Shown piece after piece: positions 24,347 to 32,179 of a stretch of DNA of 64,000 nucleotides. This DNA comes from Paenibacillus sp. FSL R10-2782 (GTDB lineage: Bacteria; Bacillota; Bacilli; Paenibacillales; Paenibacillaceae): the NCBI RefSeq assembly GCF_038592985.1, contig NZ_CP151951.1, forward strand, positions 2,967,001 to 3,031,000, given 5' to 3'. How positions within the stretch are numbered: position 1 is the stretch's first letter; each line of letters opens with the position of its first letter. The notes below the pieces were generated by a model. That model made no database searches, was not told the DNA's origin, and saw only the letters and a program-made list of their open reading frames with translations. The translations under genes and the position numbers were made by a program.

Positions 24347-24616
24347 GTATTTCGTAAAGTATCTTGTTGCGTCTCCCATGGGCATGATGATCTTCTGATC
24401 CCGATCCCAGCCCTCGATGATGACGATATCCCTTAGCGTGGACTTGTATGCCCACATAATATAGTTATCCCTCTCCAGCTCAATCAGCCCGGCTCGTATG
24501 TCCGCTGTGGGTCTGCCTGTCTTTGTCTCAAGTTCCGCCATTGTGGGCATACAGCGACGGACCCGTGAATAATTGTACAGTATCCGAAGCAGCTTGCGCT
24601 CGATGTCCGCTAACAT
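24344..24616 (-). CDS. Hypothetical small protein, winged-helix-like
   Basis: About 90 residues, family not recognised. Secondary structure by eye is helix (MLADIERKLLRILYNYSRVR), helix (MPTMAELETKTG), helix (PTADIRAGLIELERDNYI), then beta strands. This is the order of a winged helix such as in LexA or phage regulators. The start with GAGGAG 8 bases upstream is preferred over an ATG three codons earlier. It is probably a phage- or element-derived DNA-binding protein. Confidence 0.6.
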   Translation of the reverse strand: MLADIERKLLRILYNYSRVRRCMPTMAELETKTGRPTADIRAGLIELERDNYIMWAYKSTLRDIVIIEGWDRDQKIIMPMGDATRYFTKY

Positions 24617-24672
24617 GATGATCACTCCTCTGCATTAATTATATGCAAACAAGCGTTCGTTATTCAAGATGC

Positions 24673-24708
24673 AAAAAAAGGAGCAGGAAGGGTCACCCCT
24701 CCTGCTCT
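24673..24708 (-). terminator. Rho-independent terminator after a secreted-protein gene
   Basis: On the minus strand GAGCAGGA-type arms (GAGCAGGAGGGGTGACCC then TTCCTGCTC) are followed by CTTTTTTT. Confidence 0.85.
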
Positions 24709-24722
24709 TCAGGTTTGATTAT

Positions 24723-25079
24723 TTAATTATACATATTAACATAAACATACGTACTAGCATCTCCGGTTATTTCTACTCGGTATATACCTTGCCCGTGTCT
24801 AATCTTAGCAAAGGCACTTGTTTCACTATCGGAAGACATTTGAACGTTATACACTACTTTATCTTGAACGTTTACATTTGAAAAATACACTTTCACTCTT
24901 GCTTTTCCAGTACCATTCATGAATGTATCGATACGTGTAGTACCATCAGAAATTATATGCCCACTAGCGAAAGTATAATTCTTATGTTTGTCTAAAGTCA
25001 ATTCAGCCGCATAGGCACTCACACTAAATACGAAAGAAAGAACAAACATTAATAAAAAAACTGGCTTAAACTTTTTCAA
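24723..25079 (-). CDS. Small secreted protein of unknown function
   Basis: 118 residues. A clear signal peptide (MKKFKPVFLLMFVLSFVFSV then SAYAAE, cleavage after AYA) leaves a mature part of about 93 residues that is beta-rich (YTFASGHIISDG, KARVKVYFSNV, KVVYNVQMSSD, YRVEITGDASTYVYVNMYN). No cysteines and no recognised family. The fold could be a small beta sandwich. It is monocistronic with its own terminator. Together with the SH3b protein, the lipoprotein and the discoidin protein it makes this island rich in small exported products. Confidence 0.8.
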   Translation of the reverse strand: MKKFKPVFLLMFVLSFVFSVSAYAAELTLDKHKNYTFASGHIISDGTTRIDTFMNGTGKARVKVYFSNVNVQDKVVYNVQMSSDSETSAFAKIRHGQGIYRVEITGDASTYVYVNMYN

Positions 25080-25185
25080 CTCAAACGACCTCCTAGAATT
25101 ATGTAATAGTTCACTACTATCCTATCTCACTACCTGTGTCGAAGTAAGGGAAAATATGTAACTAACACAAGAAATTATCTAAAAA

Positions 25186-25216
25186 TGTCAGAACCCGCAA
25201 ACCAGTAGGTTTGGGG
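25186..25216. terminator. Possible terminator hairpin by the NucB remnant
   Basis: AACCCGCAAACC and GGTTTGGGGTT pair with one mismatch around AGTA, followed on the plus strand by TTCTTATTT. Orientation relative to any active gene is unclear. Confidence 0.45.
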
Positions 25217-25221
25217 TTTTC

Positions 25222-25419
25222 TTATTTGAGTATGAATTCTACTTTGGTCCCGTCCGGATAATCTTCGAGCTGGTTCCCTACCCAGCTTCCAGACCCACGG
25301 TTATCCTTTGGACTTATGTACTTAATATCCGCACCCTCTCCACCTTCAGCACACATTGCCATTGGCCACTCGTCGCGGTCGTATCCTTTTTTAGTTGGAT
25401 AGCCCTTAAGCGATTCCTT
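25222..25419 (-). pseudogene. NucB/NucA-type secreted DNase, C-terminal remnant
   Basis: An open stretch of 65 codons, preceded by an in-frame TAA, reads [20 protein letters not shown] then [20 protein letters not shown] then [16 protein letters not shown]. This is the second half of the NucA/NucB nuclease domain including the D-x-D-E-W-P active-site loop. The signal peptide and first half are missing and no start codon with a ribosome site is in frame, so it is a 5'-truncated pseudogene. Confidence 0.85.
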
Positions 25420-25658
25420 TTATCATCTGACACCTCCATAGTATTTAAATCTTCTCTATACTAATGGAGAGTCATGTCGAAGATCGCATAGCTTGTCGCA
25501 AAAAAAAGACCTTTCAATTATAGCGAACTAGAGAGAGTGAGAAAATTAAAATCCACTATTAAGCTTTATTTTGAATTTATAGACATAAATGTTTAGACAA
25601 GGGATTCTTTTTTGTATATTATTATTGTTGAATTTATAACCAATGAGGAGTGCTAAAT

Positions 25659-26471
25659 ATGAAAAAGGTATTGGTCAAAATTTTGCTTTCACTAAGCATA
25701 GGTCTTGCAGCTCTATCAACTTCAAATGCTCACGCCGCAGGTTTAGAATCAATAAATCTTGTGCCAAAAATGACAAGTAATACAGCACCTAGTGGTGAGG
25801 CTTTTGCAAGTTCAAGTATTGGTGGACAAGCATATATGCTTTTTGATCAAGTTAATACTAGTTATGATTATGATTGGGCAACCACTGCTCAACTTCCAGC
25901 CTATGTTGGATATGACTTTAAGGAGAACGCGGTAGTTACAAAATATACTTTAAGTCCTACTGATTCAGATACATATGTAAACGGCATACCTAAAACTTGG
26001 ACTTTTCAAGGTTGGGATGGGACTCAATGGATAGATTTAGATAAACAGCAAGATCAAATAAACTGGAAAAGAGGAGAAATTAGAGAGTTTGCTATCATAA
26101 ATAGCAAAAGCTATTCAAAATATCGTTTATATATAACAGCGGATAATGGCAGAACTGGTGGGTATACTTGTATTGGTGAACTGCAGTTATTCGGTTATAA
26201 AGAACCAATAACTCCGGATATACCCGAAATGGGGAATCGTGCAATACTTACAGTGACCATGATTACTGGTCTTGAAAAAGAATTCGATCTCTCAATGGAT
26301 GAAGTATTAGCATTTATCAACTGGTATGATGCTAAGGATGCTGGTTCTGGGCCATCCAAGTATGCCATTGATAAGCACAATAACAACAAAGGACCATTCA
26401 GTAACCGTAAGGACTATGTAATATTCAATAAAATCCTTACGTTTGAAGTAAGTGAGTATTCAACTAAATAA
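25659..26471 (+). CDS. Secreted discoidin (F5/8 type C)-like protein
   Basis: 270 residues. A signal peptide (KVLVKILLSLSIGLAALSTS, ending NAHAAG) is followed by a domain of about 150 residues with discoidin character: APSGEAFASSSIGGQAYMLF, WATTAQLPAYVGYDF, YTLSPTDSD, KTWTFQGWDGTQWIDLD, YRLYITADNG and GELQLFGY. Such beta-sandwich domains bind carbohydrates. A C-terminal region (about 190-270) with FDLSMDEVLAFINWYDAKD is a separate small domain, not identified. ATG at 25659 has GAGGAG 8 bases upstream. No catalytic domain, so a binding protein or adhesin is likely. Confidence 0.85.
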   Translation: MKKVLVKILLSLSIGLAALSTSNAHAAGLESINLVPKMTSNTAPSGEAFASSSIGGQAYMLFDQVNTSYDYDWATTAQLPAYVGYDFKENAVVTKYTLSPTDSDTYVNGIPKTWTFQGWDGTQWIDLDKQQDQINWKRGEIREFAIINSKSYSKYRLYITADNGRTGGYTCIGELQLFGYKEPITPDIPEMGNRAILTVTMITGLEKEFDLSMDEVLAFINWYDAKDAGSGPSKYAIDKHNNNKGPFSNRKDYVIFNKILTFEVSEYSTK

Positions 26472-26476
26472 ACAAC

Positions 26477-26518
26477 AAAGGACTCCATGCTGGTTACATA
26501 AGCAACGGAGTCCTTTAT
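26477..26518 (+). terminator. Rho-independent terminator after the discoidin gene
   Basis: AAAGGACTCC and GGAGTCCTTT pair over 10 bp around a 20-base loop. Confidence 0.8.
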
Positions 26519-26595
26519 CATGTCTACTCTAAATTCAAACTGATCCCTCATGAAATACTTTCCGTTAATCTTGATCGACTCAAGCGAAAATTTTT

Positions 26596-26864
26596 CTACT
26601 GGACCACGTAATCCTCAAACGTCACCCGTATAACACCATATTCTGACTCGGATACTTTTTTTCTTCTCGACTTCCGTCTTGAAATTCACATGTAAAATAA
26701 TAATACCGAGCCGAACTATCTTCTAACCAATTCATTCTTTTATCAACCACTTTTGCAACTCGTTCAATTTTTGGTTGCTTTAAATTTCTCACATGTTCTC
26801 GGTTTGAGGATATTATAATAGGCACAAAAACAACTAATAGTAAACCGATAACTGCAAGTAACAT
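26596..26864 (-). pseudogene. DUF2500-like membrane protein gene, frameshifted
   Basis: From MLLAVIGLLLVVFVPIIISS (one membrane helix) the frame continues with ERVAKVVDKRMNWLEDSSAR and YYYFTCEFQDGSREEKKYPS, similar to DUF2500 proteins, and stops at 26622. In the next frame the sequence SESEYGVIRVTFEDYVVQ continues to 26596 and fits the expected SxSEYG segment, so a frameshift near 26640 is likely. No convincing ribosome site precedes the ATG. Family assignment is by recollection of the pattern. Confidence 0.5.
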
Positions 26865-26939
26865 TTGAGGCTTCAGCCTAAACGGGACTACGCAGGTTGT
26901 AGTTAAATTACCATTGTGATAAACTGAATGTAATTTGAT

Positions 26940-27184
26940 GATGGGAGTTGAACGGATATATGTAGAACTTTCTTGCTTCGAGATCACGAAAAGAACGGAC
27001 TCAGCGATCGGCTGTGGTCGTTTTATTTCATCTCTGCAAGAAAGCTCTGCGTTTCGTTTGCGCTCCCTCTCCGGACAGTCATACGGCCCCTTGGAATTGG
27101 GCCGTATTTCCTCGTATGGATTAGAGCCGCAAGATAGCACCTTTCTTGCGGCTCTTTTTATTTCCAAACGAAAGGATGATTGCC
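26940..27184 (+). promoter_or_regulatory. Long leader with probable transcription attenuator for the ABC-F gene
   Basis: AGAGCCGCAAGA (27123-27134) and TCTTGCGGCTCT (27144-27155) form a 12-bp stem followed by TTTTATTT, a complete terminator lying only 30 bases before the ABC-F start. Upstream, CTTTCTTGC (26968-26976) can pair with GCAAGAAAG (27036-27044) or with the left arm of the terminator, giving a mutually exclusive fold. ACGGCCC/GGGCCGT forms a further hairpin between them. An uninterrupted plus frame covers the whole leader (from about 26935). Ribosome-mediated attenuation is inferred. Confidence 0.65.
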
Positions 27185-28672
27185 ATGCCCGCCATTCAGG
27201 TGACCAATCTCACTTTTGCCTATCCAGGCAGCTATGACCCCATATTCGAAAATGTTCATTTTCAAATTGATACAGACTGGAAGTTGGGCTTTACGGGGCG
27301 AAACGGTCGGGGGAAAACGACGTTCTTAAACCTGCTTCAGGGGAAATACGAATACAGCGGTACGATTTCCACACCAGTCGCCTTTGATTATTTTCCGTTT
27401 CCCGTCGAACACCCGGAGTATTTGACCTTAGACGTCGTCGAAGAGATCGTGCCAAACTATGAGAACTGGAAGTTAATGCGTGAACTGAACTTGCTTAAGG
27501 TTTCAGAAGACGTGTTGTACCGGCCATTCGAATCGCTGTCCCAAGGAGAACAGACGAAGGTATTGCTGGCCGTGCTATTCATCCAAGACAATCGATTTCT
27601 GCTCATCGACGAGCCGACCAATCATCTCGACTTGCACGCACGCAAGCTTGTCGCCGATTATCTGAATACGAAGCGCGGTTTTATTCTTGTTTCACACGAC
27701 CGGGCTTTTCTCGACCGCTGTGTGGATCATATTCTATCGATCAACAAAACGAATATCGAAATCCAAAAAGGCAACTTCTCCAGCTGGTGGACGAACAAAA
27801 CTCGCCAGGACACGTTCGAAATGGCACAAAACGAAAAGCTGTACAAAGACATACAACGTTTATCTACTTCTGCTAAACGTACTAGCGGCTGGTCTTTCGA
27901 GACCGAAAAATCGAAAAACGGCACACGAAATTCCGGTTCCAAGCTTGACAAGGGTTACGTCGGGCATAAGGCAGCAAAAATGATGAAACGCTCGAAATCC
28001 ATCGAACAGCGGCAACACGCTGCTTTAGAGAAAAAATCGAAACTGCTCCGAAATATCGAACAGTCAGAAAGCCTTGCAATCTCTCAGCTCGTGTATCCCA
28101 AATCGGAATTGGCGATGCTGGATCACGTCACGATTTACTATGGGGAAAGAGCGGTTTGCAAGAACGTTTGTCTGACGATCGAACCAGGAGATCGGATTGC
28201 AATTTCAGGTCCAAATGGATCAGGTAAGTCTAGCTTGCTCCGTCTACTCAACGACGAGGCGCTACACTATACAGGAACGTTTCAGCGGGAGCCGCAGCTT
28301 CGCGTTTCCTATGTATCCCAGAATACTTCTTATCTGCGAGGAACGCTTTCCGATTATGCAGCAGAGCACAGAATTGACGAAAGCTTATTTAAGGCAGTGT
28401 TGCGTAAGCTAGATTTCGCCCGCATCCAGTTTGAGAAGGATATATCGGCGTTTAGCGGCGGTCAGAAGAAGAAGGTTCTGATCGCGAGAAGCCTATGTGA
28501 GGAGGCTCATCTGCATATTTGGGACGAACCACTCAACTTTGTCGACGTGATTTCCCGGATGCAAATTGAGGAGCTGCTGCTTGAGTACACGCCGACCATT
28601 GTATTCGTGGAGCATGATCGGGAATTTCATGACCGTGTCGCCACGAAAACGGTTGAACTCGGTGGGGATTAG
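27185..28672 (+). CDS. ABC-F ribosomal protection protein, Lsa-like
   Basis: 495 residues with two ABC domains and no membrane helices. Domain 1: GRNGRGKTT (Walker A), LSQGEQTKV (signature), LLIDEPTNHLDLH (Walker B). Domain 2: GPNGSGKSS, FSGGQKKKV, HIWDEPLNFVD. The interdomain linker (about 190-275) is the part that reaches the peptidyl-transferase centre in this family. FGY/FAY...DWKLGFTGRNGRG resembles Lsa-type proteins, linked to lincosamide, streptogramin A and pleuromutilin resistance. ATG 27185 with AAAGGA 8 bases upstream is chosen. The leader attenuator supports drug-inducible expression. Confidence 0.88.
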   Translation: MPAIQVTNLTFAYPGSYDPIFENVHFQIDTDWKLGFTGRNGRGKTTFLNLLQGKYEYSGTISTPVAFDYFPFPVEHPEYLTLDVVEEIVPNYENWKLMRELNLLKVSEDVLYRPFESLSQGEQTKVLLAVLFIQDNRFLLIDEPTNHLDLHARKLVADYLNTKRGFILVSHDRAFLDRCVDHILSINKTNIEIQKGNFSSWWTNKTRQDTFEMAQNEKLYKDIQRLSTSAKRTSGWSFETEKSKNGTRNSGSKLDKGYVGHKAAKMMKRSKSIEQRQHAALEKKSKLLRNIEQSESLAISQLVYPKSELAMLDHVTIYYGERAVCKNVCLTIEPGDRIAISGPNGSGKSSLLRLLNDEALHYTGTFQREPQLRVSYVSQNTSYLRGTLSDYAAEHRIDESLFKAVLRKLDFARIQFEKDISAFSGGQKKKVLIARSLCEEAHLHIWDEPLNFVDVISRMQIEELLLEYTPTIVFVEHDREFHDRVATKTVELGGD

Positions 28673-28707
28673 AATTTTACAAAGTGACTTGGAGTAAGAC
28701 ATGATTT

Positions 28708-28757
28708 CAACGGCAGTCTAGGATTTTATTTTCTCGGCCTTGACTGCCGTTGTTTAT
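28708..28757 (+). terminator. Rho-independent terminator after the ABC-F gene
   Basis: CAACGGCAGTC and GACTGCCGTTG form an 11-bp stem around a loop of about 22 bases, followed by TTTATATT. Confidence 0.8.
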
Positions 28758-28862
28758 ATTATTGAGTGCAGTCTAATACTATTTCACGAATTCTAAGGGA
28801 TTTATAATTCTTCTATAGCAGTTTTTGTTTCCATAAAATCATTCTATCTTTATAAAAGAGTA

Positions 28863-28893
28863 AAAAACCTCTCCGAACGTAGAGAGGTTTTTC
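28863..28893. terminator. Bidirectional terminator-like hairpin
   Basis: AAAAACCTCTC and GAGAGGTTTTT pair over 11 bp. A-run and T-run on opposite sides allow function on both strands. Confidence 0.8.
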
Positions 28894-28938
28894 TATATCT
28901 CTATTTTATTTACGTATAATGCTGTGACACTACGGATT

Positions 28939-29545
28939 TTATTTAAGTGAAGCTATAGCCTTATTTATTTCTTCTAATCCAGTCTTCAATCCTCTCTTTG
29001 CCTTGAAGGAATTATCTCGTAACTTGCAGTATCATTCTTATTTGAATAAATGAATGTTAGTAATGTAACATCTCCCTGTCTCAGGAAAGCATGAAAATTC
29101 CGGTAAGCATCTTCCCTATTCATACCTACATCAATAGAGAAATACAAGAAATTTTCATTTATATTATCGCATCTTGCATCACTGACCAAAGGTATGTCCA
29201 TCTTTTGTGAGTCCTTATATGCTCTTCTTATGATTTGATATGTCGGTGTGTAGAAATATACTAACGATGGGCTTTTTTTATTTACAGCAAATTATTTTCA
29301 TAAACTTTGATTATCCGGCTAGATTCCTCTTGAAACATATCACTACGATCACTCTCTAACCCTTTGGTTATAGCTAATTGAATTTGTTCGTCCGTGAAAT
29401 CGTAGTACCAATGATTTTTCGAAACAGAAACGGATGCTTCATCCTGTCTTTTTTCCTCAGATAGAGAAGCAGAAACAAATGCTGTTATAAATACACCTAT
29501 GACAACAGCTAAGATAATGCACGCACGTTTTATTTTGTTGTTCAT
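28939..29545 (-). pseudogene. Membrane-anchored protein gene with frameshifts
   Basis: Frame 1 (from 29545) reads MNNKIKRACIILAVVIGVFI (signal anchor) and DFTDEQIQLAITKGLESDRS, and stops at 29282. The next frame continues as SPSLVYFYTPTYQIIRRAYK, then FSIDVGMNREDAYRNFHAFL, and stops at 28986. A third frame ends LKTGLEEINKAIASLK at 28939. The pieces look like one protein of about 200 residues broken twice, the first break next to a run of seven A (minus strand). No family recognised. A sequencing error in the homopolymer cannot be excluded. Confidence 0.55.
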
Positions 29546-29551
29546 GATATA

Positions 29552-29880
29552 TTATTTTACGCTTGCAATTGCGGCATTAATTTCTTCTAATTCAGATTTG
29601 TATTTAGATAGTCCTTGCCCTGTCTCAGCTAAATCTTTCTTGGTTTCAGCAACACCCGCTTCACTGGAATAGACTTCTCCAGATCATTTTTTCTCATTTC
29701 CATTTTGTGATGCTCCAAGCCTCGAACCTGCCTGACTCCACGACTTTGTCGAAATTAGAATCAGCTTTTGAACTTATCGAAATAGATTGTTCCTTAACTG
29801 CCGACGAATCTGTTCACCTTCATTTAGAGCTTTTTTATTATGCGATGCTCCATTCTCATTGGACGACAGAGGACTGATAT
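29552..29880 (-). pseudogene. Decayed gene whose tail resembles the neighbouring pseudogene
   Basis: The last open stretch reads SSEAGVAETKKDLAETGQGL then SKYKSELEEINAAIASVK and stops at 29552. Its ending LEEINAAIASVK matches LEEINKAIASLK of the adjacent pseudogene, suggesting tandem duplicates. Upstream, frame pieces (SNENGASHNKKALNEG, KVVESGRFEAWSITKWK) are joined by frameshifts. A short coiled coil is likely at the C-terminus. Not recognised. Confidence 0.45.
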
Positions 29881-29917
29881 ATGGAAAAAATAATCCAAGG
29901 GCTCATAAAAAACAGAA

Positions 29918-30163
29918 TTGAATGATGATTTACGCATCCACTCACTTCGTCACACTTATGCAGTCCTCATGCTTGAAGCTGGTGCAGACATTAAGTTTGT
30001 TCAAGAGCAGCTTGGTCACGGCAGCGTTCAAATTACATCCGATGTGTATGCGCACATCTCTAAAAAGTTGGAAAAACGCAGTATGGATAAATATGAGCAA
30101 TACACAGCTTCTATTCTCGGTTCAGAGTTGGGGGATAAAAAAGGGACACCACAGAAGAAATAA
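29918..30163 (+). pseudogene. Tyrosine recombinase (phage-type integrase), C-terminal remnant
   Basis: 81 codons: LRIHSLRHTYAVLMLEAGAD then IKFVQEQLGHGSVQITSDVY then AHISKKLEKRSMDKYEQYT. HSLRHTYA holds the Arg and His of box II, GHGSVQITSDVYAH holds the second His and the catalytic Tyr. The N-terminal two thirds (arm-binding and first catalytic Arg) are absent and an in-frame stop lies just upstream. This marks the right border of the accessory island, next to glnA, and suggests that an integrated element once entered here. Confidence 0.85.
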
Positions 30164-30191
30164 CGATTTCCTCCAAGGCGTCCCCCAAACT

Positions 30192-30225
30192 AAAAATCCC
30201 TCAACGCTTAGAGCGCCAAGGGATT
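30192..30225 (-). terminator. Rho-independent terminator after glnA
   Basis: On the minus strand AATCCCT-TG-GCGCT and AGCG-TTG-AGGGATT pair, followed by TTTAG. Confidence 0.8.
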
Positions 30226-30232
30226 CCACATT

Positions 30233-31561
30233 TTAGTAAAGCGTCAAATATTGATCACGTTCCCATTGATGCACTTGGGTGCGATACATATCCCATTCAA
30301 TTTCCTTAAGCTCGTAGAAGTAAGCCAGCGCATGGTCACCCAGAGCGTCAGAGATAACTTCGCTCCGAATAAGCTCGGACAACGCTTCTTTCAAGTCTGC
30401 AGGCAGGCTTGGAATCCCTTCTTCAATCCGCTCTTCCTCAGACATAACATAGATGTTACGATCAATCGGTGCTGGCAGAGCCATTTGGCGTTTGATACCA
30501 TCCAAACCAGCTCTCAGCATCACAGCTAGTGTCAAATAAGGATTCGCAGCCGGGTCAGGATTACGAACTTCGACGCGGGTACTCAAACCACGAGATGCCG
30601 GAATTCGAATCATCGGACTACGGTTACTGGCGGACCATGCAACGTAACAAGGAGCTTCATAACCCGGTACAAGACGTTTGTACGAATTCACCGTTGGATT
30701 CGTGATTGCTGCCATCGCACGTGCATGCTTGAGAATACCAGCCATATAATGGCGAGCCGTCTGGCTCAATCCGAGTTCGTCTGATTCATCATAAAATACG
30801 TTTTCATTGTTCTTGAATAACGATTGGTTACAGTGCATACCGGAGCCATTCACGCCAAACAAAGGTTTTGGCATAAAGGTGGCGTGCAGACCATGCTGAC
30901 GTGCAATCGTCTTAACAACGAGCTTGAACGTTTGGATCTGATCGGCAGCTTTGACTGCATCCGCATATTTAAAGTCAATCTCATGCTGGCCAGGTGCAAC
31001 TTCATGATGGGACGCTTCAATTTCAAAGCCCATCTCTTCAAGCTTAAGAACAATTTCCCGACGGCAGTTTTCACCTAGATCCATCGGTGCCAAGTCAAAA
31101 TACCCACCTTGGTCATTCAGTTCTGTAGTCGGTTCACCTTTTTCATCGGTTTTGAACAGAAAGAATTCAGGCTCCGGTCCGACATTCATCGAAGTGTAAC
31201 CCATTTCTTCTGCTTCCTTAAGTACACGTTTCAAGATACCGCGCGGGTCGCCGGCAAAGGGAACCCCGTCCGGCTTATAAATATCGCAAATCATACGAGC
31301 TACACGATCCGAGGTTACCCATGGAAATACTACCCATGTATCCAGATCCGGGTATAAGTACATGTCAGATTCTTCAATGCGTACATAACCTTCAATGGAA
31401 GAACCGTCAAACATCATTTTGTTATCCAGCGCTTTTGGCAGTTGACTAACCGGAATTTCTACGTTCTTAATCGTACCAAGCAAATCTGTAAACTGCAAAC
31501 GAATAAAACGAACATTTTCTTCTTCGGCAATCCGAAGAATATCTTCTCTGGTATAACTCAC
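30233..31561 (-). CDS. glnA: Glutamine synthetase, type I (GSI-alpha)
   Basis: 442 residues, the length of the feedback-inhibited Gram-positive form. It makes glutamine from glutamate, ammonia and ATP. Visible motifs: [22 protein letters not shown] region with the regulatory Arg, GPEPEFFLF metal-binding, [24 protein letters not shown] (HCxQS), and the Glu flap [13 protein letters not shown] followed by RIP. The adenylylation tyrosine loop of enterobacterial GS is absent. It lies 116 bases downstream of glnR, so control is expected through GlnR and feedback-inhibited GS as in Bacillus. Confidence 0.98.
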   Translation of the reverse strand: MSYTREDILRIAEEENVRFIRLQFTDLLGTIKNVEIPVSQLPKALDNKMMFDGSSIEGYVRIEESDMYLYPDLDTWVVFPWVTSDRVARMICDIYKPDGVPFAGDPRGILKRVLKEAEEMGYTSMNVGPEPEFFLFKTDEKGEPTTELNDQGGYFDLAPMDLGENCRREIVLKLEEMGFEIEASHHEVAPGQHEIDFKYADAVKAADQIQTFKLVVKTIARQHGLHATFMPKPLFGVNGSGMHCNQSLFKNNENVFYDESDELGLSQTARHYMAGILKHARAMAAITNPTVNSYKRLVPGYEAPCYVAWSASNRSPMIRIPASRGLSTRVEVRNPDPAANPYLTLAVMLRAGLDGIKRQMALPAPIDRNIYVMSEEERIEEGIPSLPADLKEALSELIRSEVISDALGDHALAYFYELKEIEWDMYRTQVHQWERDQYLTLY

Positions 31562-31677
31562 ACTAACCTCTCCCTTTCTGTAACGACTATATAAAAATCA
31601 GCTGTTCCATAATCCTTTTAAATAATAAGGCCTGGTCTGCAAGTAAAGCGGTTGTAAGCCAAAATGCAGGCTCTACA

Positions 31678-32091
31678 TTATCTCTTATTAAAAAAACGTG
31701 ATAATTCACCTTGGATCAGGGATACCTGTCCTGGTCTTTTACCTGCCACAAGCTGTTGTTTCAGCAAGCGGTGAAGCTGGGTATCGGACATCTCACGACG
31801 TTTGACTTCCGTATCTGCAGTAATAACAGTAGCTTCTTCCGATTCCTTGGTGACCGGATTCATGACTTGTTTAATTCCCGCAATGTTAACACCCTTCTCA
31901 ATCAACGCCTTGATTTCAAGCAAACGCTCTACATCGTTAAAAGAAAAAAGACGTTGGTTACCCGACGTACGGGCAGGAACTATCAAGTTATGCTGTTCAT
32001 AATAACGAATCTGACGTGCTGACAAGTCCGTTAGCTTCATGACAATACCTATTGGAAATAAGGCCATGTTTCTGCGAATTTCGTCGCCCAT
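31678..32091 (-). CDS. glnR: MerR-family nitrogen regulator GlnR
   Basis: 137 residues. An N-terminal MerR winged helix (VMKLTDLSARQIRYYEQHNL then IVPARTSGNQRLFSFNDVER) is followed by a C-terminal tail that in GlnR senses feedback-inhibited glutamine synthetase. Position before glnA confirms the identity. It represses glnRA and other nitrogen genes when glutamine is ample. Its own promoter has a TTGACA/TACAAT pair and one perfect GlnR box just upstream. The ribosome site GGAAGG precedes the start. Confidence 0.96.
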   Translation of the reverse strand: MGDEIRRNMALFPIGIVMKLTDLSARQIRYYEQHNLIVPARTSGNQRLFSFNDVERLLEIKALIEKGVNIAGIKQVMNPVTKESEEATVITADTEVKRREMSDTQLHRLLKQQLVAGKRPGQVSLIQGELSRFFNKR

Positions 32092-32127
32092 TTGTCATCA
32101 ACCTTCCAGTGATCTATTATTCACCTT

Positions 32128-32157
32128 ATTGTACATTTAGCTGATGCAAAGTGTCAA
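32128..32157 (-). promoter_or_regulatory. glnRA promoter
   Basis: On the minus strand TTGACA (32152-32157) and TACAAT (32128-32133) are separated by 18 bases, about 35 bases before the glnR start. Confidence 0.8.
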
Positions 32158-32162
32158 TGATA

Positions 32163-32179
32163 TGTTAGAAAAACTCACA
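32163..32179. promoter_or_regulatory. GlnR/TnrA operator overlapping the end of ynbB
   Basis: TGTTAGAAAAACTCACA fits the consensus TGTNA-N7-TNACA at every fixed position. It lies just upstream of the glnR -35 box, centred near -50, and covers the last codons of ynbB. Confidence 0.82.

Noticed and set aside
26935..27237. 100-codon frame upstream of and overlapping the ABC-F gene as a protein
   Set aside because: No ribosome site at its start. The region is better explained as a structured leader. It is kept only as part of the attenuator hypothesis.
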